Shown here one piece after another: positions 1 through 11,800 of a DNA stretch of 64,000 bases. Location of the stretch: positions 4,459,001-4,523,000 of the forward strand of contig CM037463.1 of the NCBI GenBank assembly GCA_021014325.1, given 5' to 3'. Numbering within the stretch: position 1 is the first letter of the stretch; the number at the start of each line of letters is the position of its first letter. A program made the position numbers and the translations under genes. The notes under the pieces were generated by a model, which saw nothing but the letters and a program-made list of their open reading frames with translations, had not been told where the DNA came from and searched no databases. This DNA comes from Plazaster borealis (taxonomy: Eukaryota; Echinodermata; Asteroidea; Forcipulatida; Labidiasteridae).

Positions 1-787
1 GGATTATGAGGCGCACGTCCACTTCAAACTTCCGTAGTGTTTTGTACGCCCTCTGTTGTTAAATGAAAATCACGTGGTCTTATTGAAGTATGGCAGACGA
101 TACGCACAGAACTTTCAGTGTTTTTTTGTTTTTTTAATCGACCATCTTATCTAGCTATGTTTTGTATTTAGTCTAAAAAGGTAAGATTGTATACTACATT
201 TGTAATTTATCTAAAATCTTACCGGAAAGGCTTTGATTTTCCACATCTTCGCAGGAAATTGTTTATCAGGCTTTATACTTTCATGAAATAAAAAAAATTT
301 AGTCACTGCGTATTGTAAACAAAATAATATGCGTCGGGAAAGGTACCTGCGCGAATATTTGTGATGCGCGAAATTGGGGTACGGGAGGATACCCCAATTT
401 CGCGCATCACAAATATTCGCGCAGGTACCTTTCCGACGCATAGGCCTATTATTTTGTTTACAATACGCAGTGACTCAATTTTTTTATTTCATGAAAGTAT
501 AAAGCCTGATAAACAATTTCCTGCGAAGATGTAAAAAATCAAAGCCTTTCTGGTAAGATTTTAGATAAACTACAAATGTAGTATACAATCTTACCTTTTT
601 AGACTAAATACAAAACATAGCTAGATAAGATGGTCAATTAAAAAAAAACCCAAAACACTGAAAGTTCCGTGCGTATCGTCTGCCATACTTCAATACTTAA
701 ATTACAAGACCACGTGATTTTCATTTAACAACAGAGGGCATACAAAAAACTACGGAAGGTTGAAGTGGACGTGCGCCTTATAATCCT
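1..787. repeat. Large foldback (inverted repeat) element
   Basis: Two arms of about 385 bases are near-perfect reverse complements and meet at a loop near 382-394. The left end starts ggattatgaggcgcacgtcc, and the right arm ends with the reverse complement of this at about 787. Mismatches are few (for example an indel near 440-450). The left end coincides with the window edge, so the true terminus and any target duplication cannot be judged. It is probably a non-autonomous foldback DNA transposon or a recent inverted duplication. Reading frames inside it come from the palindrome and are not genes. Confidence 0.85.
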
Positions 788-1950
788 TTTTTCAGAAATT
801 ACCAATTGTTTGCATTTAACTGGACGCGGGGCTTACCAACTTTGTGATAACAGCGCAGAGTCCATTTCCCACCTGGCCAACCCCACCACCCCTTCCCGTA
901 AATAATTATCACTGCCGATTTCAACCGGCAGCTTCCCTGCCGCACGGACTAAAGCATTTAGAAGAAAGGCGGGACAATAGGGACTCTGTAGTGGCGTTCC
1001 AGCCCAAGTGCGCGAATTCATGTGACGGAAAACGAAACTTGACAAATCGGGGTAGATTGCAGACGACGAGTTTCGTTGTGCTTTAACGATGTTCTGCGGG
1101 CTTCAAATTCTCCTCTCAGGTGGGCTTTGACATCAGACATTTAAAATTAAAGCTAAAAGTTGTTCTTGATTCTGTTAATCATGTCAAAATTCAATTTCAA
1201 TTCTTACGTGGGCGAATAATGGGGATACGAGGATATGTATCAACAGAAATTGGTCATGTGAGCAATAATTTAATTATGTGGTTAGTGCAAAGTTGAAGTG
1301 ATCCGGAACTGGTCAATGATCCGGAACTGGTCAAACGACTGTACTATAGTCTAGTCAGTATCAGACAGTCATGACAGTTGAGTTTAGCAATTTATACCTC
1401 CATGGTCTAAATAAAATGGTGGAATGAGTAACGTTAGAAAATAATATTTCCTCAGTCTTGCATGCGTTGTGCTGCTGCTGTGTGTAGCCCCATCGACATG
1501 ATCGGAAAGTGTTTTTCCAAAAATGTTCCCAGTTGACAGTTATGTCACTTACCATCCATGCTTACCATTGACTATAAATTGTCGAGAGTGCATTGAAACG
1601 ATTTTGTGCAAGCTCGTTTTGGTGTAATTTTATGAAGAATCTCTGAACTGACAATTCATTAACCATGTTAACATCATCGGCGCCATGACATGCATGATGT
1701 TTACTCATTTGCCAAGGGCGCTATATACTTTGGTTTGATTTCTGACTTCAATTTCAAGCAAAGTCAGAAAGTTGCTGTGATAGCAGTCCATGGATGAGAT
1801 AGCGGTTCGCTTTGATATAGCGCCCTCTATTTGCGATGGTTAGTGGGAGGTAGTGCACAGTGTCCCGTGGTGGATTGTGGAATATAAACACCAGGGAACA
1901 GTGAATGTCTTAAAACAAGACTACCCTGTGCCAGACTCTGTATCTCACAC
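788..1950. other. No gene recognised; upstream region of the ERICH2-like gene
   Basis: No convincing exon is seen. An 18-base unit (tgatccggaactggtcaa) occurs twice in tandem near 1,299-1,335. The promoter and 5' non-coding exon of the downstream gene may lie here, since the first coding exon begins with a splice acceptor, but no core promoter element can be assigned. Confidence 0.4.
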
Positions 1951-2124
1951 GTCCAGGCCTGGAATTACATGGAGGCCACAGAGGCCATGGCCTCTGTGGC
2001 CCCGGTCTTGTCATTGGAGCCTCTTTTAAAGTTTCCCATAGACTTTAAGATTTCCCAAACAGAAGTGCCCTTTGGAAAAAGGAAAATGGCCCTGCCCTCT
2101 CAAAGATGAAATTCCAGGCCTGTC
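1951..2124. mobile_element. Short hAT-like MITE
   Basis: The ends are inverted repeats (CAGGCCTGGAATT at the left, its complement at the right). They are flanked by an imperfect 8-base direct repeat (tcacacgt / tcacaccg, 6 of 8 matching). An internal palindrome lies at 1,975-2,005. The CAG-type ends and 8-base duplication suggest a hAT-derived non-autonomous element. It sits just upstream of the first ERICH2-like coding exon. Confidence 0.6.
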
Positions 2125-2214
2125 ACACCGAGTCCTACATATCACCAAGCAGTCCTATGAGCTGCTCCACCAACCAGCTTATGACTCTTTTCTCTTTGCC
2201 TCCTAATCAGTGAG

Positions 2215-5200
2215 ATGCAGAATCAAAACAACAACATTGCAATGATGAGTCGACTGTCCGGTAGCCGTAGTGGGACACCCAACTCTATGACTGTACTGGA
2301 ACAGGGTCGCAGTAGCCCAACGAGGTAGTTCACTGGAGTTGTTAGGCGAAATAAAATAAAAATCTTGTTAAGCGTCCCCGCCTGCTTCCTTTAAAAAAAA
2401 TGTTTTATGAAACAAACAAAAAACAAAAACATTACGATTTCTTTATTTTGGTCTCATTTTCTGTTGCATCTTGCCCATAAGAAGCCAATAATGTCATTTC
2501 CTGAGTCCAAGTGGCGGCCATACTGAAAAAAGCTGGCAACATCTTGAAAAATAGCCCGGCTGGTTCAACCTCGTCCCCAGGGTGTATCGAGCAGTACGCA
2601 AACAATCTTGTACGCAGAGAAAATCGTTTTGCTTTTCGTAATTCGCGTGAAGCATGAACCAGGCTTTAAGGGAGATGCTTATGGCAGCAGACTTGACTGG
2701 TAGACTCCAGTGTTCTTGAAAATGTTTCCATACCTAGAACTTTGTGAACATTAGAAACTTTCCTGGTGTAAATGCTGCCAACCAGCATCTTAACATTTCT
2801 CTTTTACAATTTTTAAACATACTTGTCATCATATAGATAACATTGCTAATTATCCATTTTAGATTCTACCAAAGTATTCAAATTTGAATTTTGGGTTGAA
2901 CAAAGAAAAATTTACAGGGGGGCACTTGAACCTACGACCTCCAGATTAACCTGCCGGCGCTCTACCAACTGAACTTTCTAGCCAGATGTTGGCCACAGGT
3001 TCAAGTCCCGCTTTAGTAAAAATGTCTTTGTTTAAACCAAAGTTATTAAAAATTTACGGGTCCCAGTCAGTGGTTCAAACTTGAATTTGTTTAACATTTT
3101 GTTTTGTTTTCGCAGACCTTCCTCCAGTAAACGTCCAGCAAGACCAGTACGTATAATTTGCCTTTAACCTCCGAAATTTGGGCATTGTGTTTTGTTTTGG
3201 TAATTTCTTCAGCAACAGTTGTCAAAGATTTGTTGTGTTACTATTATTGCCTGCAAGACGGTTGTTCATAGTGTGTTATCATTCAACCTGGTTTGTGTTT
3301 TGGGGAACATGCCTAGTTTAGAAAAATGTGTAAAATTAGCAAGATAATCAGACAAGCAGAGAAAATTTACTGGCATAATTCAATAAAGTGTAGAGACACT
3401 GGTCTACACTGTCAAGAGGCTACATGAATTTCCCCTGTTGGGACCAATATAGTTTTTATTTGTCTTTGTACTTTATACCTAGTAAGCTTTAAGACTGAGA
3501 GTCACTCATGAGGGTCTCCCCTTTCATTTCCTGTTTTTCTTTTCCCTCTGTAGTCCCCAATCAAAAGAGGGGGTAGTTCCTTGGAGATTCTTCCTGCCGA
3601 CGAAGGTAAGAAATGGAGAATATGTTTTTATAGAATCAGAATTGTATTCAGTGTTGCAACTGTTTTTGCAGTTATGCTACCGACTTGACAACTTCGAAAA
3701 GTAATTTTGAAAAATTTACCGCCAACATTAGGGTTAGATAGCTCAGTTGGTAGAGTGCCGGCATGTTGATCCAGAGGTCACAGGTTCAAATCCCGCTCTA
3801 GTCAATACCACAACTGTGTACAGAACTATATTATGTACTTGTACAAGTTTATATTGTGTAGACACATTCACCACGTGATATCCATTGGTGATATTGATGG
3901 TCAGACTGTAGGAGGCTGAAAAAAGAAGGCAGCATTTGGAAACCACTCACAAGTTGTACATTACATGCCTTTTTTTTAGGGTAATGTTTCTGATAGCAAT
4001 ATTTTTGTAATGAAATTGGGAAGGCGTCTCGTAATTCTTTTTGTCAAATATTGCAGAAGAAAGCAACAGATCATCAAGCAGACTGAGCACCAACGGTCTC
4101 AATGATGAGGGCTCCCGGCAGACCCAGAGTGCTGGATCACACAGTCGTCTCAGCTTCCATGATGAGCAACAAGGAGGGCAGCATGAGGCGGCAGGGAACA
4201 GCAAGAGGGGATACGGGGTGGAGATGAAGAGGAGCAGTAGCGTCGATATGGATAGGATGACGCCAGACTCGCCGAGGAGACAGGTTTATCTTCCGACGGT
4301 CAAGAGGAACTTCGAGCAGTGAGTATGGGGTTGGGTTCTTCAGATTCAGGAATGAAAAATGTCTGAAGTTTACGCTGTAGAGTTTTGCCAAACTGCTACA
4401 TGTTTTTCTGAGAATTCTCACTCTTTTAATTTACAGGCATGGCATGCCAAAGAACGAAGAGCTAGCCATGGCCGTCCAGAACCGTTCTATCCTCCAAAAC
4501 GGTTCCATCATTCCACCGTCCTCTGTCTACACGAGTACAGACTCACCGCACAGGAAACAGCAAGGTCAAAGGTTAAACACACAGGAAACGGATGCTGAAA
4601 CTTCAAATGAGGACTTGAAAAGCTCTGACGGCATCGACGACAGGCTGGAACGGTTGACAGTAAAAGAGGCCGAGGGTCAGAGGGCAGATGCCAAAGTTCA
4701 AGGGGAACCAGCTCAAGAAGTAGTAAAGATAGATTCATATTATGTTAGTCACAGCAGTTCTAATAATGCTACAGGTAAATTGATCTTTGTTTATAAGGGA
4801 CACTTTTCCATAATAAAGGGGTCAATTGTGTGGAAAGTGCCAATTTCTGTTGGAACTTTACAAAAAGTATGTTGGTTAAACAAAAACCAAGCTCTTATTT
4901 TCAGAATCATTTTATGAAGATCATATGTGATGCATTCTCATAAAATCAGCAATTCTGATCGAAGACCAAATAGTAGTTGGTAGATTTTTAATTTGTATCT
5001 GTGCCTTTTTATTGTAATTGAACATTTCATCGAGAAGGCAACAATTCTAAAAGTTGATATTTTGTGTTAATGTATTGTATACAAAAAGTATAACAATTAA
5101 ATTGTTTGGGGTTTTTTCAGAATGTTTTTCAGTTTAATATGATTTCAGAAGAACACATCGTATTATGCAGAACTCTTTGTAGAATTAATTAATGTTCATA

Positions 5201-8200
5201 AATGATCATGATCATAGCCCAAGTAACATGTCCTGAGGCTTCTGTCATACAAATTTAAAGCGCTTTTTTTTCTTTTCCTTTTTTTTTCATCATCAGCAGT
5301 AACAAATTCTTCAACAGGAGATGATGACTCCTATTATGTCACTCATGGTCAAGCGCCATCGTCTGCAGCAAGTGGTAAGTTCACTCGAACCATGATTTGA
5401 AATTTGAGATAAGGGAATGAAAATATAATAAAAACTAACACACATAGTGTGCAGATTGAAACTGCTTTATATGTTTAGCCTACCAGTCTATCTACACAGC
5501 TCTCTGTTTTGCGTGTTTTATGTGTTTTTAGTTGTATTGATGTTCAGGCTGGTATGTTGTAAGTAATAATAATACGCAGTGCTTTATACTTCCGATGGGT
5601 GTCTCAAAGCGCTCAGTATTTTTCCTACAAGGTAAGTGGAGTTACGTGTTGAAGTATGAGACCTATTCCTTTGCATAGCACCATGTAATGGTTTACAAGG
5701 TGCTGTGGCGCAATATGCAGCCAATCAAACAACCAGGAACACCGGGGCGAACCCCTTCTCTTTACGATAAGTGCACTGGGTTCTTACGTGCATTACACAA
5801 CACACGGGACCTACGGCTTAACGTCCCATCCGAAGGACGAAGCATGTGGTTAAGTGTCTTGCTTAAGGACACAAGTGACACGACTGGGATTCGAACCCAC
5901 ACTCTGCTGATCAGAAACACCAGAGCTTGAGCTCGGTGTTCTTATCCGCTCGGCCACGACATGCCACATGAACTGGACCCAATTTTATGGGGCTTGTTAC
6001 CACTGAATAGATCACTTGCATTTGCCGCCCTCTTTGATGACAATGTAAACGTGCAAATGCGTACAATCATGTACGTGCCACGTACAACCCTCGACCAACG
6101 GTTCCCCCTTGTCATCATAGATGGCAGTTTTTGAGCTTGTGACATCATGTGAAATCCATCTATTCTGGACAAAACAGTAGTCACTGATAGATTTTTAATT
6201 GGGAGTAGCGCTTGTTCAAATGCAATTGGACAATCATGGAGTAGACAACAATTTAATGTTGATATTTTGTGTAGATGTAAACAAAAACAAAAAACTTTAA
6301 AATTGCATTTTTCTTCAGAATGTTTTTCAGTTTCATATGATTTCACAAGAACACGTCACATATAATATGCAGAACTCTTTGTAAAATTAATGAGTGATAA
6401 TAAATTATTTGTTGCAAGACTGTCAACTTGACAACATGTATTGAGACTTCTGCCATTCAAATTTAATCAATATTTCATCAACAGTAGTATCAGCAGCAGT
6501 AACAAATTCTTCAGGAGATGATGACTCCTATTATATCACTCATGGTCAAGCGTCATCGTCCGCAGCAAGTGGTAAGTTTACTCGAACCATAATTGGAAAT
6601 TTCTGGGAATGAAAATCTCATGAAAACTGAGACAAAATTAGTGCAATGTATGTACACATCTCCCTGTTTTGCTTGTTTTTTATGTGTGTTGTATTGTTGT
6701 TTATGCTGGTATGTTGTAAATGAACTGGACCCAATTTCATTGGGTTGGTTACCAATGAATTCTGTGCTTACGGCACCCCTTAAAGCGCAGGAATCTGTGG
6801 CGTTTAAAAGCAGAATTCCGCAGTAAACAGCACCTGGGCTCAATTTCATAGATCTGCTTAAGCACAAAAATAAGCTAAGCACAGCAAAATAGTGCTTAGC
6901 AGAATAAGGTTACCAGCCAAAAAATACCATGTTGTCACATGCACAAAGTTTTGACTGGTATCCTACAAATTTTTGCTAAGCACAAAATTTGTAAGCAAAA
7001 TAGTCTGCTTAAGCAGCTCTTTGAAATTGGGCCCAGGAAATTGGGCCCTGCACTTATGTATAACTGCAGCCAAACTCTTAATCTGAGTAGAAGTAGCAGG
7101 CAGACTTGACCGAACTTTCATTTCATGAAAATGTGTACAAGTATTCGACAGACGGAAACAAAGTAATAGAGATGTTTATATGACACAACTCTTTTCAAGT
7201 TGTCATATTTGTTTTTATTTTTTTGATTTTTCCATTAGTGATAGAAAACCCTAGCGTTGATGACAATGCTGATGAGCCTGCAGAACCAGAAGTAAAACGT
7301 CCAGCTCAGGCAACCTCAACAAGTGATGTCGCTGAGACGGGTCAAGATGGTGGAGATGAAGATGAAGACAGTGATGATGATGATGAGGAGGAGGAGGAGA
7401 AAGCTCCATTTCAACTTCTTGGAGAGGTAAGATCTTCCCAGACACCTACAGGTGTGTTTTAGCAGCCCACCTCTCAGGCGTGCAACTTGTCATCTGATTT
7501 CCTCATTTTGGGTTTCTCAGTTGTGCCATTGAAAAATTGAAAAACCAGTAATCGTCCTTGTTTTTTTTTAGTGTAAACAAGGTATTGATTTTATCAACCT
7601 TGCCTCACTGTCTATTGTTTATATTCTTTGTAATATCTTTGTACACGTATTGTCTCGTACAATTCTTCTATTTTTATATCAATGAATGTTTGTAATTGCT
7701 GGGCACTTTTGAACAAAACAGTGTTTCACTGAATGGTTTCCCAGGGATAAACAAGAAATAAATAAATAAATAAATGAATGAAATCTTGCTTAGCCTGGCA
7801 CTTTCCTCTCTTTTGACAAACTGTAGGACAAAGTTAATGAGGGGAATTGTTTAAACCTGTGTTCCAATTGTGTTTCTGGTCTTGGCTGAGGCTTCTTCAG
7901 CCGTTTTTTAGCTGTTTGCTTTCAGTATCTAGCTTCCAAATGGCTCATGAAGACTTAGCCGGACACAATACCAAAATTCTGATTTGGGAAAGGTCTCAAA
8001 CAGCTCATACATTCGTACTTTCACTGTCCGAATATTGAACCATGTCTTGTTGCCGTTTTATGAACAGTTTTTGGAAGCAGTCATGGAGGAAGACTACGAG
8101 AATGCAGAAAAGCTTTGTAAGATGGGTAAGTTGAATTAAACAAAATATTCCTGGGGTTTTTAAGGATAAAGGGTACGATAGGCTTGATATTCTTCCTACT

Positions 8201-8859
8201 TAAGTCTGATTTCTGATTTGTTTGGCCCTCAGAAAAATCTGTATAATTGTTATTAGGTAGCCTGAAAAGTCTATTAAAGTTATACCATATGTACATGTAG
8301 GTCAGCCCTTGTATTCAATAACAATTTTCCTACTTTTTTCCAAGGGCAAAATATCATGCCTGGTACGATGATATTGTGAACAGTACAAAAGTGCTAATGC
8401 TCAATTTTCCTACATGTACATATACATAATTGTGTGCATTTTAAATTAATTCTGATTACTTTTTGTATTTTCTTATTTATTTGTTCTTTGTTTTTGTGAA
8501 CTGCTTTGTGAATTTTTGATGTCTCAAATTTTGTGTTGATTAAATTGATGTTTATATCTTTCCGTTATGCTATTTACATCATTGCACTGCTCTGCCGACA
8601 TCAACCTCCTAGATCTCTCTGCTCGAAAACTTCCTCACCTCCACCACCAAAGACTAAATCTTATGGCTCCAAGGCTTTGCCCAAGTTGTGGAATGCCCTC
8701 CCATCTTCATTTAGAACAGCTGCTACCCCAGACCTTTTTCAATTCCCAATTCAAATCCCACCTTTTTCAACTTGCCTTTTCTTGATCTTTTTAATTTTAA
8801 GTTTTTGTAAAGCCCATCGAGATTTCGCCCAGTTATGTTTTACGTTATATAATATTTAC

Positions 8860-8890
<31 letters not shown>

Positions 8891-11800
8891 TTTTTAAGTT
8901 GTACATTATACTCTGGGTTTTCTTATAATTTGTAGTAGGCCTATAAGGTGTACATTGGTCCAGTTGTTAGTGGTGCGTTTAAGTGTTTGCGTAGGTGACA
9001 AAAATTAACCCAATACCCCCACACCCGAAGTCCTGGATACGCCCGTAGTAAAAGTAGCCCAAGCACCTTGTTCCAACATGCTGGTGCCCATGGCCTCAGC
9101 ATTTAACCTAGTCCTATTCAGCCAACAGGGCCAAGTTTCACAACACTGCTTACCACAGAATTCTGCGCTTACTCCGTCCTGTAATGTACGTGATTCCATG
9201 GTCCAGAAATGCAGAATTCCACGGTAAGCAGAGTCATGAAATTTGACCCAGGCCATACAAAAGATCCTGTATAAAGTTTATAATTTTCCATACTCCCCAT
9301 GCAAAATTACATAGCCAACTATTTCTTTCATCAAACTAAGTTACCGTTTTTGAAATTTTCCTTAGTATTTTTTTCTCCAGGCATTATGATACAAAATATA
9401 CAACTTTATCTTTACAATGATTACTGATATTCTTTTTCCTTCACAGTTCTGTTGTACGAACCTGAGAATGCCGAGGCCAAACAATTCCAACCACTTATTG
9501 AAGAAATGCTCAAAAGAGGTAACAAATTAATATTGTAGATTGCTTGTAGCTGAAGACATTAAAGAGAACATTAGTCTCTGCTGTTAGGAAGTCTATTTAT
9601 TTAATACACAGTCAAAGTCAAATAATAATAATAATTTATTGAATTTTTATTGCGCTCTCTCCAGGACCAGCCTGTTTGAGGGCGAATAACAATAAAAAGG
9701 CTGTTTTGTTTATTTAAAAGTCGGGCTATACGGCAGTTACAGGTTGACTGACTTCTGACTGGCACCCCCAAACAAAGATATTGACAAAATAGGGAGACTG
9801 CCAACATAGGGCTAGATAGCTCGACTGGTAGAGCGCCGGCATGTTAATCCGGAGCTCGCAGGTTCAAGTCCCGCTCTAGTCAATTTTTCTTTGTTCAACC
9901 CAAAATTATTTGGTTATACATTTTACATTTTTACAGACACTTCTCGTTAATTGTCAATGTAAGGAACTAGGCCAGGGGAACTTTCAATGTCAATTAGATT
10001 TACATTTAAATGACTAGTTTATTTAAAATAAGGGGGTTTATGTTTTTTTAGTTTTTAAGTGACTGTTTTGCAATGTGCGCACGACAGTAATTTGTGTTTT
10101 TGGTTACGTCGCTGCGCTGATATGGTACTCAAAAAGAAATATCTAGGGTTGACAGCTCTGGTATGCTTGATGTATTTATTTATGTGAACATGTGGTTAGA
10201 TACTTGTGCTAAAGTAGACTATATTTTATTATATTAAGTGTGTACTGATAATAGTTACTGCAAATTTTTGACCTGTTTTCTTTTTTTCAAAATTGTGGTC
10301 ATATTTAGAACGAGAAGCTCAATTATGGGGGAGTGACAGCGAGGATGATTCCGATGATTCAGATGAAGAGGATTCTGATGACGATGATTCAGATGATGAC
10401 GATGATTCAGACGACGATGACGATGATAGGTGAGTATTTTCAAATAAAATTTACACGGCAGTATGTTTTGGTTACGACAGAACTGCTTCTCACAGTTGAA
10501 ATTGCCTGATCGTACTTTTTGCGGATAAGGTGCTATGCTCTATGTCACCTGTGACATCACATGTTTACAAATGAGCCATAGAGCCTGGACTTCTTGCTGG
10601 CACGATTTGTACACAGCTCAAAGGAAGAACACAAGACGTCAACGGTCTTACATTTTCATGGAAATTGCACTACACAATTTGTGTCAATTTTTGATATGAA
10701 GAAAGGGGGCAGATCATTCAAATTTGTTTAGCTGGGTGGTTTTGTTTTTGGTTTTTTGTATTTTACAATACTTGATTTTATGTGGTAATTGTAACACATA
10801 ATATCAAATTTCTTGTATGACCAGTGTAGTATGTTGCCTGCCAGGAAATACCCTGGAATGTACAAGGTCATTCTATTTGTTATCAAGGTGACACAGTCTA
10901 TACAGACCTTTGATATTCACAAACCAAAGTCCCTATATGCCCTTTGCAAGAACTTTCTGTAGTAATTTTTTGTGTGAAACGTAACGTTGATGTTAATTGT
11001 GTATTTGAAATGAAGAGCTTTATGAACTGTATTATTTGGTTTGCTAGCTGCTGCATTGCAGTATTTCTTAATGAACCGTATTATCACTGAGGGGCCATTC
11101 ATGTTTACAAATTTCAGTATTTTTACAAATTTGTTTTGACCCAGCCGCCCACTCCAAATTTGTATTTTTAAATATTTACAGACTATTTAATATATACACT
11201 GAGAAGCAAAGTAATGCCTCATATGTGGCAGATATTGTTAGATCAATCAATGTTCTCCTAGCTAAGGAGTTTCAATACCTTTTCCTGGCTGCAACTTTGT
11301 AGTTGAAACAGAAGAGGAAGTCTTTGCAATATAATAATAATAATGATAAACAGCATTTGTAAAGTGCATTATGAATCACAGATTCCTCAATGCGCTTAAC
11401 AATAGAAGCAAAAGCTACAAAACATAACTGTTATAAAAATATCCTACAGTTAAAAATCTACAATATACACACTCGAAATAGAAAATATTAATTAACATTA
11501 GAAAACAGATCAGCTGCGACCATTAAAAATGATGATACGAAAAGCACAGTAAAAGGAGCCCACAAGAATAAAAATACGAGAACAAAAACTGCAACGAATT
11601 GACCATGTGCTTGAAAGCACTTCCAAGGATACCGAGGAAAAACATCATTTACTCTACATGTACACTTAAAGAATATCCACATCAGGTTTGGACGTCAGCC
11701 ATCAAAACAAGGTTGACCGATAACAATGGACAGCACAGACATGAGAGACGATCTGGCTGAAATTTTTTCTTTTTTTTTCTAGTATTTTAATTGTGAACTG

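Larger units (their letters stand above)
4930..6000 (+). repeat. Tandem genomic duplication, unit A (contains ERICH2 exon 6)
   Basis: About 1 kb in unit A, including a SINE, matches unit B at about 6,140-6,760. Shared blocks include the intron before the exon (cagaatgtttttcagttt, tatgcagaactctttgta), the exon itself, the donor flank (ctcgaaccat) and the segment gaactggacccaatttt. Unit A carries a SINE (5,563-5,967) that unit B lacks. Outer boundaries are approximate. Confidence 0.8.

Noticed and set aside
3728..3812. Functional tRNA gene
   Set aside because: Part of a multi-copy SINE family with shared non-tRNA flanks and a weakened stem.
4775..4917. Extension of ERICH2-like exon 5 to the stop at 4,917
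   Set aside because: A good donor at 4,775 in the right phase, followed by non-conserved sequence; later exons continue the protein. Intron retention cannot be excluded.
8533..8928. A 131-codon open frame as a host gene
   Set aside because: It contains the LINE ORF2 C-terminal motif (PKLWNALP) and ends in an ATT tail; a dead retroelement fragment.
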